A stretch of DNA of 11,179 nucleotides from Betaproteobacteria bacterium (GCA_021414185.1 JAIOOZ010000141.1:1-11179); one strand, 5' to 3'. Shown: positions 1 through 6,118, numbered from the stretch's first letter. The notes: generated by a model not told the origin, from the sequence alone. Translations and numbers: made by a program.

Positions 1-1
1 C

Positions 2-667
2 ATTTTCGATGCCTACGCCAACAGCGTGAAGCTCGCACTGTGGTGCGCGACATTCGGCACGGTGTTCGTTTTCGTGTGCGCCTATCTGCTCGAAAAAACG
101 CGCGGCCTCGACTGGCTGCGGCCGCTCCTGCGCATGTTCGCTGTACTGCCGATGGGCGTGCCGGGTCTCGTGCTCGGCCTGGGATTCATTTTCTTTTTCA
201 ACCATCCCGCCAACCCGCTCAACGTCATTTACCACACGATGGCTATCCTCGTGATCTCGACCATCGTCCATTATTATTCGTCGAGCCACCTGACTGCGCT
301 TACCGCGTTAAAACAGATCGACACTGAGTTCGAAGCCGTTTCGGCCTCGCTGAAAGTGCCCTTCTTCAAGACATTCTTTGTCGTGACGGTGCCAGTGTGC
401 CTGCCGGCGATACTCGAAATCAGCCGCTATTTCTTTGTCAACGCGATGACGACCATCTCGGCGGTAGTATTCCTGTATGCGCCCGACACCATGCTGGCGG
501 CGATTGCCATACTTAATCTCGACGAAGCCGGCGAAATCGGCCCCGCGACCGCGATGGCGACCCTGATCGTGATCACGTCATCGGTCGCCTGCCTCTTTTA
601 CTACCTGCTCAACCGTTTTTTGGAAGCGAAAACCCAGAGCTGGCGCAAGCCGGCGCCTTCGACTTAG
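2..667 (+). CDS. 2-aminoethylphosphonate-type ABC transporter permease, 3' end (5' truncated by window edge)
   Basis: This is the C-terminal 221 residues of an inner-membrane ABC permease. The frame is open from the first bases, and the residues before the GTG at 26 (IFDAYANS, then VKLALW) read as normal permease sequence, so the gene starts outside the window and 26 is not a real start. Several hydrophobic membrane segments are visible. An EAA-like cytoplasmic loop that would contact the ATPase lies at about 321-405 (EAVSASLK...VTVPVCLP); its consensus glycine is replaced. The C-terminal part (YLLNRFLEAKTQSW region) resembles the long, two-domain permeases of the putative AEP transporter family TIGR03262, which are typically encoded beside phnW, as here (18 nt before the phnW ATG). 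The function is importing AEP or a related phosphonate with a periplasmic receptor and ATPase presumably encoded upstream. ABC permease is near certain; the AEP substrate rests on resemblance and context. Confidence 0.85.
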   Translation: MFDAYANSVKLALWCATFGTVFVFVCAYLLEKTRGLDWLRPLLRMFAVLPMGVPGLVLGLGFIFFFNHPANPLNVIYHTMAILVISTIVHYYSSSHLTALTALKQIDTEFEAVSASLKVPFFKTFFVVTVPVCLPAILEISRYFFVNAMTTISAVVFLYAPDTMLAAIAILNLDEAGEIGPATAMATLIVITSSVACLFYYLLNRFLEAKTQSWRKPAPST

Positions 668-671
668 TACC

Positions 672-677
672 AAGGAG
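672..677 (+). promoter_or_regulatory. Shine-Dalgarno site fixing the phnW start
   Basis: AAGGAG ends 8 nt before the ATG at 686. The earlier in-frame candidates, GTG at 677 and ATG at 680, overlap the site or lie 2 nt from it, which is too close. The start at 686 is therefore preferred. Confidence 0.75.
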
Positions 678-685
678 TGATGACC

Positions 686-1825
686 ATGACTACGCTAGAT
701 CCCATCCTGCTGACCCCCGGACCGCTGACGACGACGCTGCAGACCAAGCAGGCGCAATTGCGCGACTACGGCTCGCGCGACATCGCATTCATCGATATGA
801 CCGCCGCGCTGATCACCCAGCTTAACGACATCGTGCACGGCGGCGACGATCACGCCTGCGTACTGATGCAGGGCAGCGGCACTTTCTCGGTCGAAGCGGC
901 ACTCGGCACGCTGATTCCGCGCAACGGCCACGTGCTGGTATGCATTAACGGCGAATACGGCAAGCGCATTGCGAAAATCTGCGAAATCATCCAGCGCAAG
1001 CACAAGATATTGCAGACTGGCGAAGACCAGCCGACTACCGCCAGGATGGTCGACGAAGCGCTTGCAGCCGATGCGTCGCTGACGCACGTCTCGATTGTCC
1101 ATTGCGAAACCAGCACCGGCATCCTGAACCCGCTAGAGGAAATCGCCGCCGTCGTGGCCAAACACAAACGCGGACTTTTCATCGATGCCATGAGCTCGTT
1201 CGGCGCCATCGACATCGACGCCCGCAAAATCCGCTTCGACGGCGTGGTCGCTGCATCGGGAAAATGCCTCGAAAGCGTGCCCGGCATGGGATTCGCGATC
1301 CTGCGCAAGGCTGCGCTCGAGCAATGCAAGGGCAATTGCCATTCGCTGTCGCTCGATCTCTACGACCAGTGGCAGGCGTATATGCGCACCAAACAATGGC
1401 GCTTCACGCCACCGACCACCGTGGTGGCCGCACTGGCGGAAGCGCTCAAACAGTTCCAGGCGCAAGGCGGCGTCGCCGGCCGCGGCGCGCGCTACCGCAA
1501 GAACTGCGAAACGCTGATCGACGGCATGGAAAAATTGGGCTTCGTGTCCTTCCTGCCGCGGTCCATTCAGGCGCCAATCATCACGACCTGGCACGCACCG
1601 GCCGACCCCAAGTACAACTTCAACGTGTTCTACGACAAGGTGCGCGAGCGCGGCTTTACGCTCTACCCCGGCAAGCTCACGCAGGTCGAAACGTTTCGCG
1701 TCGGCTGTATAGGCGCAATCGGTGATACCGAGATGAAGCAGGCGGTGGATGCCATTGCGGCCATCGTCAAGGAAATGGGCATCACGCAGCTTAAACCCGC
1801 CGCGAAAGCGCGCGCTGCCGCCTGA
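686..1825 (+). CDS. phnW: 2-aminoethylphosphonate:pyruvate aminotransferase
   Basis: This is a cytoplasmic PLP enzyme that moves the amino group of 2-aminoethylphosphonate to pyruvate, giving phosphonoacetaldehyde and alanine, the first step of AEP use. The 379-residue protein is close to the usual family length (about 365-370). The N-terminal LLTPGPLTTT motif is typical of PhnW and related class V aminotransferases. D167 in FIDAMSSFG is the expected partner of the pyridine nitrogen, and K193 in ASGKCLESVPG is the expected Schiff-base lysine; both fall within one residue of the positions I recall for the Salmonella enzyme. The short alanine-rich tail after about residue 368 is not conserved. 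The gene follows an AEP-type permease by 18 nt and precedes an AllA-like gene by 9 nt, so it is probably the middle of an operon whose promoter lies outside the window. No phnX or phnA gene is visible nearby. A related class V aminotransferase using another substrate is the only serious alternative. Confidence 0.92.
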   Translation: MTTLDPILLTPGPLTTTLQTKQAQLRDYGSRDIAFIDMTAALITQLNDIVHGGDDHACVLMQGSGTFSVEAALGTLIPRNGHVLVCINGEYGKRIAKICEIIQRKHKILQTGEDQPTTARMVDEALAADASLTHVSIVHCETSTGILNPLEEIAAVVAKHKRGLFIDAMSSFGAIDIDARKIRFDGVVAASGKCLESVPGMGFAILRKAALEQCKGNCHSLSLDLYDQWQAYMRTKQWRFTPPTTVVAALAEALKQFQAQGGVAGRGARYRKNCETLIDGMEKLGFVSFLPRSIQAPIITTWHAPADPKYNFNVFYDKVRERGFTLYPGKLTQVETFRVGCIGAIGDTEMKQAVDAIAAIVKEMGITQLKPAAKARAAA

Positions 1826-1834
1826 CACATCATC

Positions 1835-2518
1835 ATGGCCGCGCAAACGCAACGTAAAACCAACGCCATCGCCGCCGCCGATTATCTCGCGCCGGACGTG
1901 CCGGGCGAGTTGCCATGGCATGAAGTGCCGCTCGTGCGCGCGACGCCAGAGTCACTCAAAAGCTACGGCAAGCTCGTCGATGACAGTCACGACTATCCAA
2001 TCGAAATCGTCACCTGGCCGGTCGCGGGCTGGCGGCAATGCGATCCCGGCACCGGCAACGAAGGCGGCACCACGCATGGGCAGTTCGATTTCTGGTGGGA
2101 AGGCGACGTGCTGTTCGGTAAGAATCAGGCGGTCGGCTCGCACTATTTGCTGGGCTGGTCGAAGAATCCCGCCGCTGCGATACGGACGGGGAAATCGGAG
2201 CACTCGCGCGTGCTGCTGTGGCACGCCAATTATCATCCCGACGGCGGGCAATTGTTTTTCCCGCTGAACGGCGAGGCATTCGTGTGCCCGCTCGCGTTGC
2301 CGGGCGACGACGTGAAGCCCGCGGACTTTGTCGCGTTTTACGTCGACGCCGGCAAAGGCCTCTACATCCATCCCAACGTCTGGCACGAAGCGGTGTTCCC
2401 GCTCGCCGAACGCGCGAGCTTCTACGACGAGCAGGGCAAGGTGCACGCGCGTGTAAGCTGCAACCTCGCGACCGAATTCGGTGTTTTCCTCTCGGTGCCG
2501 CTCCGCGCGCCGGTCTAG
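1835..2518 (+). CDS. Ureidoglycolate lyase (AllA/PF04115)-family cupin-like protein
   Basis: A 227-residue soluble protein with no signal peptide. The C-terminal half carries the pattern of the ureidoglycolate lyase family: YHPDGGQLFFPLNG at about residues 133-146, then AFYVDAGKGLYIHPNVWH at 167-184, with H134, H179 and H184 as the conserved histidines. The family is a cupin-like barrel; its named member AllA releases urea from ureidoglycolate to give glyoxylate. The N-terminal 90 residues include EIVTWPVAGWRQCDPGTG and FDFWWEGDVLFG and make it longer than AllA (about 160 residues). The start ATG lies 9 nt after the phnW stop with no clear ribosome site, so translational coupling to phnW is likely. 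No other purine or allantoin gene is present, so a role in handling a phosphonate-derived metabolite is possible but unproven. Family assignment is fairly sure; the substrate is unknown. Confidence 0.72.
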   Translation: MAAQTQRKTNAIAAADYLAPDVPGELPWHEVPLVRATPESLKSYGKLVDDSHDYPIEIVTWPVAGWRQCDPGTGNEGGTTHGQFDFWWEGDVLFGKNQAVGSHYLLGWSKNPAAAIRTGKSEHSRVLLWHANYHPDGGQLFFPLNGEAFVCPLALPGDDVKPADFVAFYVDAGKGLYIHPNVWHEAVFPLAERASFYDEQGKVHARVSCNLATEFGVFLSVPLRAPV

Positions 2519-2567
2519 ACTTTCGACGCACGGCGACAAGCCCACTCCCGGCGCGTAAGATATCGCC

Positions 2568-2597
2568 TGCGCCGGCGGCAATCCATGCTGCGGCGCA
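2568..2597. other. Hairpin in the 95-bp gap before the NYN gene
   Basis: The arms TGCGCCG (2568-2574) and CGGCGCA (2591-2597) pair perfectly over 7 bp around a 16-nt loop. No T-run follows, so it is not a convincing intrinsic terminator. It may be a leader structure of the following gene or chance in GC-rich DNA. No promoter could be picked out in 2519-2613. Confidence 0.3.
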
Positions 2598-2613
2598 TAC
2601 CAATGGAGCACTG

Positions 2614-3447
2614 ATGGCTGCACAAGCCGAAATCACCAACATGGCGCTGTTCTGCGATTTCGAGAACGTAGCCCTCGGCGTCGCCGACGCCAAGTATGCA
2701 AAATTCGACATCGACAAGGTGCTCGAGCGCCTGCTGCTCAAGGGCAGCATCGTCGTCAAGAAAGCGTATTGCGACTGGGACCGCTACAAGAGCTTCAAGG
2801 GCGCAATGCACGAAGCGTCGTTCGAGCTGATCGAAATCCCCCACGTGCGCATGTCTGGCAAGAACTCGGCCGACATCCGCATGGTGGTCGATGCGCTCGA
2901 CCTTTGCTACACCAAATCCCACGTCGACGCCTTCGTGATCATCAGCGGCGACTCGGATTTTTCGCCGCTGGTCTCCAAGCTGCGCGAGAACAACAAAACT
3001 GTGATCGGCGTCGGCGTCAAGAACTCGACTTCCGATCTCCTGATCGCGAATTGCGACGAATTCATTTTCTACGATGACCTGGTGCGCGAAAAACCCGTGC
3101 GCAAGCGCGCAGCGCCCAAGAAAGCGGCCCCCAAATCGGAAACCGGCGCAGCAGCGCCCGCCGACGCGCCGAAAAAATCCGACGACGACAAAAAGCAGGA
3201 AGCACTCGACCTCATACTCGAAACCATAGAAGCGCTCGGCACCGAACGCGGCGAGGACGAAAAAATCTGGGGCTCCATGGTCAAGCAGGCTTTGAAGCGC
3301 CGCAAACCCGGCTTCAACGAAGCGTACTACGGCTTCCGCTCATTCAATGCCCTGCTGGAAGAAGCACAGGGCAAGAACCTGTTGAAACTGGAGCGCGACG
3401 AGAAATCCGGCGGCTACATCATCCGCATGCTGGCGCACGAGGACTGA
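2614..3447 (+). CDS. NYN (PIN-like) domain putative RNase with C-terminal LOTUS/OST-HTH domain
   Basis: The 277-residue protein has two domains. Residues about 8-157 are an NYN/LabA-like PIN nuclease domain: LFCDFENV with D15, SADIRMVVDAL with D87, and ISGDSDF with D113 and D115 form the expected acidic metal-binding set, all present. Residues about 160-192 are a Lys/Ala/Pro-rich, low-complexity linker. Residues about 195-272 match a LOTUS/OST-HTH domain (ILETIEAL...GSMVKQALKRRKPGF...YGFRSFNALLEEA...GGYII), which in other proteins binds RNA, including G-quadruplex RNA. The likely role is RNA cleavage or processing in the cytoplasm; the target is unknown. The start at 2614 is chosen because GGAG (2605-2608) sits 5 nt upstream and the conserved domain begins at once; the open frame continues upstream without conserved sequence. 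It is probably a separate transcription unit from the phn genes. Confidence 0.88.
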   Translation: MAAQAEITNMALFCDFENVALGVADAKYAKFDIDKVLERLLLKGSIVVKKAYCDWDRYKSFKGAMHEASFELIEIPHVRMSGKNSADIRMVVDALDLCYTKSHVDAFVIISGDSDFSPLVSKLRENNKTVIGVGVKNSTSDLLIANCDEFIFYDDLVREKPVRKRAAPKKAAPKSETGAAAPADAPKKSDDDKKQEALDLILETIEALGTERGEDEKIWGSMVKQALKRRKPGFNEAYYGFRSFNALLEEAQGKNLLKLERDEKSGGYIIRMLAHED

Positions 3448-3448
3448 A

Positions 3449-3463
3449 TCCGGCCTCGCCGGA
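3449..3463 (+). terminator. Possible terminator of the NYN gene
   Basis: TCCGGC-CTC-GCCGGA forms a perfect 6-bp GC-rich stem with a 3-nt loop, beginning 1 nt after the stop codon. CTTATTTCTCC follows, a weak T-rich tract. Placement fits an intrinsic terminator; the short stem and broken T-run limit confidence. Confidence 0.5.
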
Positions 3464-3670
3464 CTTATTTCTCCATCTTCAGTCCTGTAGGGTGGGCAAC
3501 AGGTTGCCCACGCGGCAAATGCCGTAGATCACAATACTGGAAAAGGTGAACGGTTTCCTGAGCAATTGCTTGACGGCGGCTGAACACGCATTGATTTTTT
3601 CGGCGTGGGCAACATGTTGCCCACCCTGCCTGACTGACCAACCCGCCAGGGCTTACTTCTCCATCTTCAG
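3464..3670. repeat. 19-bp imperfect direct repeat flanking the REP pair
   Basis: CTTATTTCTCCATCTTCAG (3464-3482) recurs as CTTACTTCTCCATCTTCAG (3652-3670), 18 of 19 identical, 188 bp apart. The second copy is the 3' end of the Bug receptor gene (codons for LKMEK plus stop on the minus strand); the first copy would encode the same ending. Similarity continues weakly upstream (CGCC-GG against CGCCAGG). It looks like a duplication of the gene end made when the intervening DNA was inserted. Confidence 0.7.
3489..3627. repeat. Inverted pair of REP-like palindromes (BIME-like)
   Basis: Two near-identical 25-bp units stand in opposite orientation. Unit A (3489-3513) contains the palindrome GTGGGCAAC-AG-GTTGCCCAC, and unit B (3603-3627) contains GTGGGCAAC-AT-GTTGCCCAC. 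Unit A begins AGGGTGGG and ends CCCACGC; the reverse complement of unit B does the same, with one central mismatch. The 89 bp between them hold no gene I can support. Such pairs between convergent genes are typical of REP/BIME elements and may also stop transcription from both sides. Confidence 0.8.
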
Positions 3671-4543
3671 GTTCGCTTCCTTCACCAGCCGCTTCCATTT
3701 CGCGATTTCCGACTTGATGTGCGCGGTGAACTGCGCGGGCGAGCTGCCGACGGGAATCGAGCCGTCGCCCGCAAGGCGCGCGGCCGTCTCGGGCTGCTGC
3801 AAACCTTCAATCATGGCGTCGCTCAATTTCTTCACGATCGACTGTGGCACCCTGGCAGACGTGATCACGCCGTACCACTGGTCGACTTCGTAGCCGGGCA
3901 CGCCGGACTCGGCGACGGTCGGCAGATCGATGGACGGCGAACGCTTGGCCGCGGTGATGGCGATACCGCGCAAGCGCCCGGCCTGCATCTGCGGGCGCGT
4001 GCCAATCAACGATCCATAGCCGACCTGGACTTCGCCCGCCATCATGGCGGGAATGACCGCGGCCGTCCCCTTGTAGGGGATGTGAATGATCTTGATGCCG
4101 GCCAGGTGATTCAGCATTTCTCCGGCAAAGTGCTGCAGCGTGTTGTTGCCCGACGAACCGAAATTGAGCTTGCCGGGATTCGCTTTGGCGTACGTAATCA
4201 GTTCCGCGACGGATTTCGCTGGTATCGACGGATGTATGTACAGCACGTAGAACAAGGACGTGGCCTGGGTAATCCCCTGCAGGTCTTTTTCCAGCGCGCC
4301 GGTACGATTGTCAGCCACCACCTGCTGCCCCCATTTTTCGTTGAGCTTCTGCGCGAGCGTGCGTGCCGTCAAATCGGTGCCCGCGCCCGGCGAGAACGGC
4401 ACGATAAAGCGAATCGGTTTGCTCGGATAATTGGCGGCGGGTTCGCTCTGCGCGGCGTGCAGCGGCGCGGTCGCGAATGCCAGGCAACTCGCAACCGTGA
4501 ACAAATTGACTATGAGTTTGATGATGGTTTCTCCTCGTTTCAC
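3653..4543 (-). CDS. Bug/TctC-family periplasmic tricarboxylate-type receptor, apparently internally deleted
   Basis: Bug proteins bind small carboxylates in the periplasm, usually for tripartite (TctAB) transport. A signal peptide is visible (MKRGETIIKL, a hydrophobic stretch, LHA as a likely cleavage site near residue 30). Mature sequence starts with the classic YPSKPIRFIVPFSPGAGTD, and later NPGKLNFGSSGN, IPYKGT and PTVAESGVPGYE are all family-typical. However, DNRTGA (residues 78-83) runs directly into LEKDLQGIT. Normal members have about 40 residues here, from the glycine-rich turn through the DGYTLL strand to the LPYD motif. At 296 residues the protein is correspondingly short for a family of about 320-335. 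The reading frame is intact across the gap (about position 4295). The best available start is GTG at 4543; no in-frame ATG exists, and a strong ribosome site lies inside the frame. The fold is probably compromised, so this may be a recent pseudogene. No TctA or TctB gene is near. Confidence 0.82.
   Translation of the reverse strand: MKRGETIIKLIVNLFTVASCLAFATAPLHAAQSEPAANYPSKPIRFIVPFSPGAGTDLTARTLAQKLNEKWGQQVVADNRTGALEKDLQGITQATSLFYVLYIHPSIPAKSVAELITYAKANPGKLNFGSSGNNTLQHFAGEMLNHLAGIKIIHIPYKGTAAVIPAMMAGEVQVGYGSLIGTRPQMQAGRLRGIAITAAKRSPSIDLPTVAESGVPGYEVDQWYGVITSARVPQSIVKKLSDAMIEGLQQPETAARLAGDGSIPVGSSPAQFTAHIKSEIAKWKRLVKEANLKMEK
4531..4536 (-). promoter_or_regulatory. Shine-Dalgarno-like GAGGAG inside the Bug reading frame
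   Basis: On the minus strand GAGGAG is followed after 5 nt by ATC-ATC (codons 7 and 8 counted from the GTG at 4543). That is exactly where a start codon would be expected, but neither codon is ATG, GTG or TTG. Either the GTG upstream is used, with only a weak AAGAGA nearby, or a former ATG has mutated. Confidence 0.45.
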
Positions 4544-4555
4544 TATCTCTTATGT

Positions 4556-4676
4556 AGAAGTCATCTCAAGAATCCCCTTGTGGACGTTCGTGCTGAGATC
4601 GAAGCATGAACGCCCGCTGCGCGCCACTCTTCGCCCTTCTATACATCAGGGCGAACGGATTTTTGAGATGACTTCT
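4556..4676. repeat. 121-bp MITE/REP-like element with 20-bp terminal inverted repeats
   Basis: Left end AGAAGTCATCTCAAGAATCC (4556-4575) and right end GGATTTTTGAGATGACTTCT (4657-4676) are inverted repeats matching at 19 of 20 positions. Inside are two further hairpins: CGTTCGTGCT / AGCATGAACG (4585-4594 with 4603-4612, one mismatch) and TTCGCCCT / AGGGCGAA (4630-4637 with 4648-4655, perfect). No gene is present and no clear target duplication flanks it. It fills the 143-bp gap between the Nudix stop and the Bug start, so it may terminate transcription from the former or separate expression of the latter. Confidence 0.8.
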
Positions 4677-4686
4677 GACTGTACGC

Positions 4687-5370
4687 CTATTTTAACCGTT
4701 CGAGAAAACTCAGCATGACCAGGCTGGCGTCCAGCGTTACCTCGCCGCCGCCCAGCAGCCCGCTGATTGCCGACAGCGGCACGCGGCTGAACTCCGCGAC
4801 TTCGCCGTCCTCGTTACGCGGTTGAAATTCGCGCGGCAGTTCGAGGTCAAAAACGAATATCGTTTCCGACTGCACGCCCTCAGGCACTTCGCGCAGCAAG
4901 TTGATGGACCCAGCCGCCATGCCGGGATCGATCGGTTTGGTCAGCGCGCGACGCGCTAGCCACATTTCGCACCCGGCCCCGCTGCCGCAATAGCCGTTCG
5001 CATGGGCAGCGTAAGTCGTGGTCCCGAAAAAACGCGCTGCGGCACGCTCGATATCGAACAAGGGCGGCGCCTCGAAGGCCGTGACAACGGCATAGCGTTC
5101 ATTGCGCCAGCCGGTGATGGCGCCTTCCTTGTGCAGAGTCTCGACCACACCGTCGATAGCCGCGGTACGGGACGCCGGGCTATCGAGCGTCGCAGCGAGA
5201 TGCGCGCCCGTCGCGTCGCGCTTGAAAATCTCCGGCCATGCCATCAGCCGCTGGGCATGCGCTTTGCGCAGCCAGCCGATGCGCGCACCGTCGCACAGCA
5301 GCGGCACGTGCGCCGCTTCGTCGAAGCGGCACGCCGCGCGTCTTAAGTCGGCGATTGTGCGGCCAGGCAT
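4687..5370 (-). CDS. DUF4743-Nudix family protein lacking the Nudix box (probably inactive)
   Basis: The 227-residue protein matches the family with an N-terminal DUF4743 domain and a C-terminal Nudix hydrolase domain. Typical features are GWLRKAHAQRL (residues 32-42), GWRNERYAV (88-96), FDIERAAARFFG (105-116), the HANGY and MWLARR strands (123-141) and LPREFQPRNEDGEVAEF (178-194). In active relatives DPG is followed by about 39 residues carrying the catalytic Nudix box (GX5EX7REUXEEXGU) before the strand beginning PAG. Here DPGM (148-151) joins directly to AAGSINLL, so the whole box is absent, with no frameshift (junction near 4920). Normal members are about 265-290 residues. The gene starts 4 nt after the terC stop, so the two are likely co-transcribed and translationally coupled. 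Hydrolysis of a nucleoside-diphosphate-linked substrate is not expected without the box. It may be a decaying gene, a non-catalytic derivative or an assembly deletion. Confidence 0.82.
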   Translation of the reverse strand: MPGRTIADLRRAACRFDEAAHVPLLCDGARIGWLRKAHAQRLMAWPEIFKRDATGAHLAATLDSPASRTAAIDGVVETLHKEGAITGWRNERYAVVTAFEAPPLFDIERAAARFFGTTTYAAHANGYCGSGAGCEMWLARRALTKPIDPGMAAGSINLLREVPEGVQSETIFVFDLELPREFQPRNEDGEVAEFSRVPLSAISGLLGGGEVTLDASLVMLSFLERLK

Positions 5371-5374
5371 GACG

Positions 5375-6118
5375 CTAGCGGCCGGCGATCAGCCGCTTGT
5401 GCAGCTTGACCGGCGCCGAGCGGGCGCGCACTTTCAGGTTAAGTATTTCCACCGCGACCGAAAACGCCATCGCGAAGTAGATATAGCCTTTCGGCACGTG
5501 GAAACCGAAACCTTCCGCCACCAGCGCCATGCCGACCATGATGAGGAAAGACAGCGCCAGCATCTTGATGGTCGGATTGCGATCGACGAAGTCGCCGATG
5601 GCCTTCGCCGCGAACATCATCACCAGCACCGCAATCACGATTGCAGTGATCATCACCGCGACTTCGTCCACCATTCCGACCGCGGTAATCACCGAGTCGA
5701 GAGAGAACACGATATCGATGATTGCGATCTGCACCAGCACTGCGCCGAAGGTCGCTTGCGCCACCGATCCGTGGCCGTCCGCTACGCCTTCCAGCGAGTT
5801 GTGGATCTCGTGCACGCTCTTCCACAGCAGAAAAAGGCCGCCGCCGATCAAAATGAGGTCGCGCCACGACACTTCATGCGCGGCCACCGTAAACAACGCC
5901 GAAGTCAGCGACATGATCCACGCCAACGACAGCAGCAACAGGATACGGGTGCCCATGGCGAGACCGAGACCGATCAGGCGCGCGCGTTTGCGCTGCGCCT
6001 CCGGCAAGCGACCGACGAGGATGGAAATGAATATGATGTTGTCCACGCCCAGCACTATCTCCAGCGCCGTGAGGGTCGCCAGCGCAATCCACGCCTGCGG
6101 GTCGGCAAGCAGTTCCAT
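5375..6118 (-). CDS. TerC/YgdQ-family integral membrane protein
   Basis: A complete 247-residue inner-membrane protein with about seven hydrophobic helices. Family motifs are all present: TALEIVLGVDNIIFISILV near the N-terminus (E20, D26, N27), AMGTRILLLLSLAW (54-67), IDIVFSLDSVITAVGMVDE (134-152, with D135 and D141), NPTIKMLALSFL (181-192) and HVPKGYIYFAMAFS (207-220). The paired acidic residues in helices 1 and 5 are thought to form a metal path; relatives are linked to manganese efflux, metalation of exported proteins and tellurite resistance. The first residues (MELLADPQAWIALATL) support the ATG at 6118; GGAG lies 11 nt upstream, rather far. The 48-bp gap before the gene holds a small GC-rich hairpin (6140-6153) but nothing resembling a yybP-ykoY manganese riboswitch. 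It is probably transcribed with the genes upstream and the Nudix gene downstream. The transported ion is unknown. Confidence 0.9.
   Translation of the reverse strand: MELLADPQAWIALATLTALEIVLGVDNIIFISILVGRLPEAQRKRARLIGLGLAMGTRILLLLSLAWIMSLTSALFTVAAHEVSWRDLILIGGGLFLLWKSVHEIHNSLEGVADGHGSVAQATFGAVLVQIAIIDIVFSLDSVITAVGMVDEVAVMITAIVIAVLVMMFAAKAIGDFVDRNPTIKMLALSFLIMVGMALVAEGFGFHVPKGYIYFAMAFSVAVEILNLKVRARSAPVKLHKRLIAGR

Noticed and set aside
677..685. GTG at 677 or ATG at 680 as the phnW start
   Set aside because: Both are too close to or overlap the AAGGAG site; the ATG at 686 has correct spacing and starts the conserved sequence.
2218..2613. Upstream extension of the NYN reading frame
   Set aside because: It overlaps the AllA-like gene in another frame and is Arg-rich without conservation; the ATG at 2614 has a good GGAG site.
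3489..3627. CRISPR-like spaced repeats
   Set aside because: There are only two units, in opposite orientation, with no spacer series and no cas genes; a REP pair explains them.
3465..3698. A 77-codon minus-strand open frame ending LKMEK
   Set aside because: Its ending is explained by the duplicated end of the Bug gene, and its body is the REP pair; no independent coding signal.
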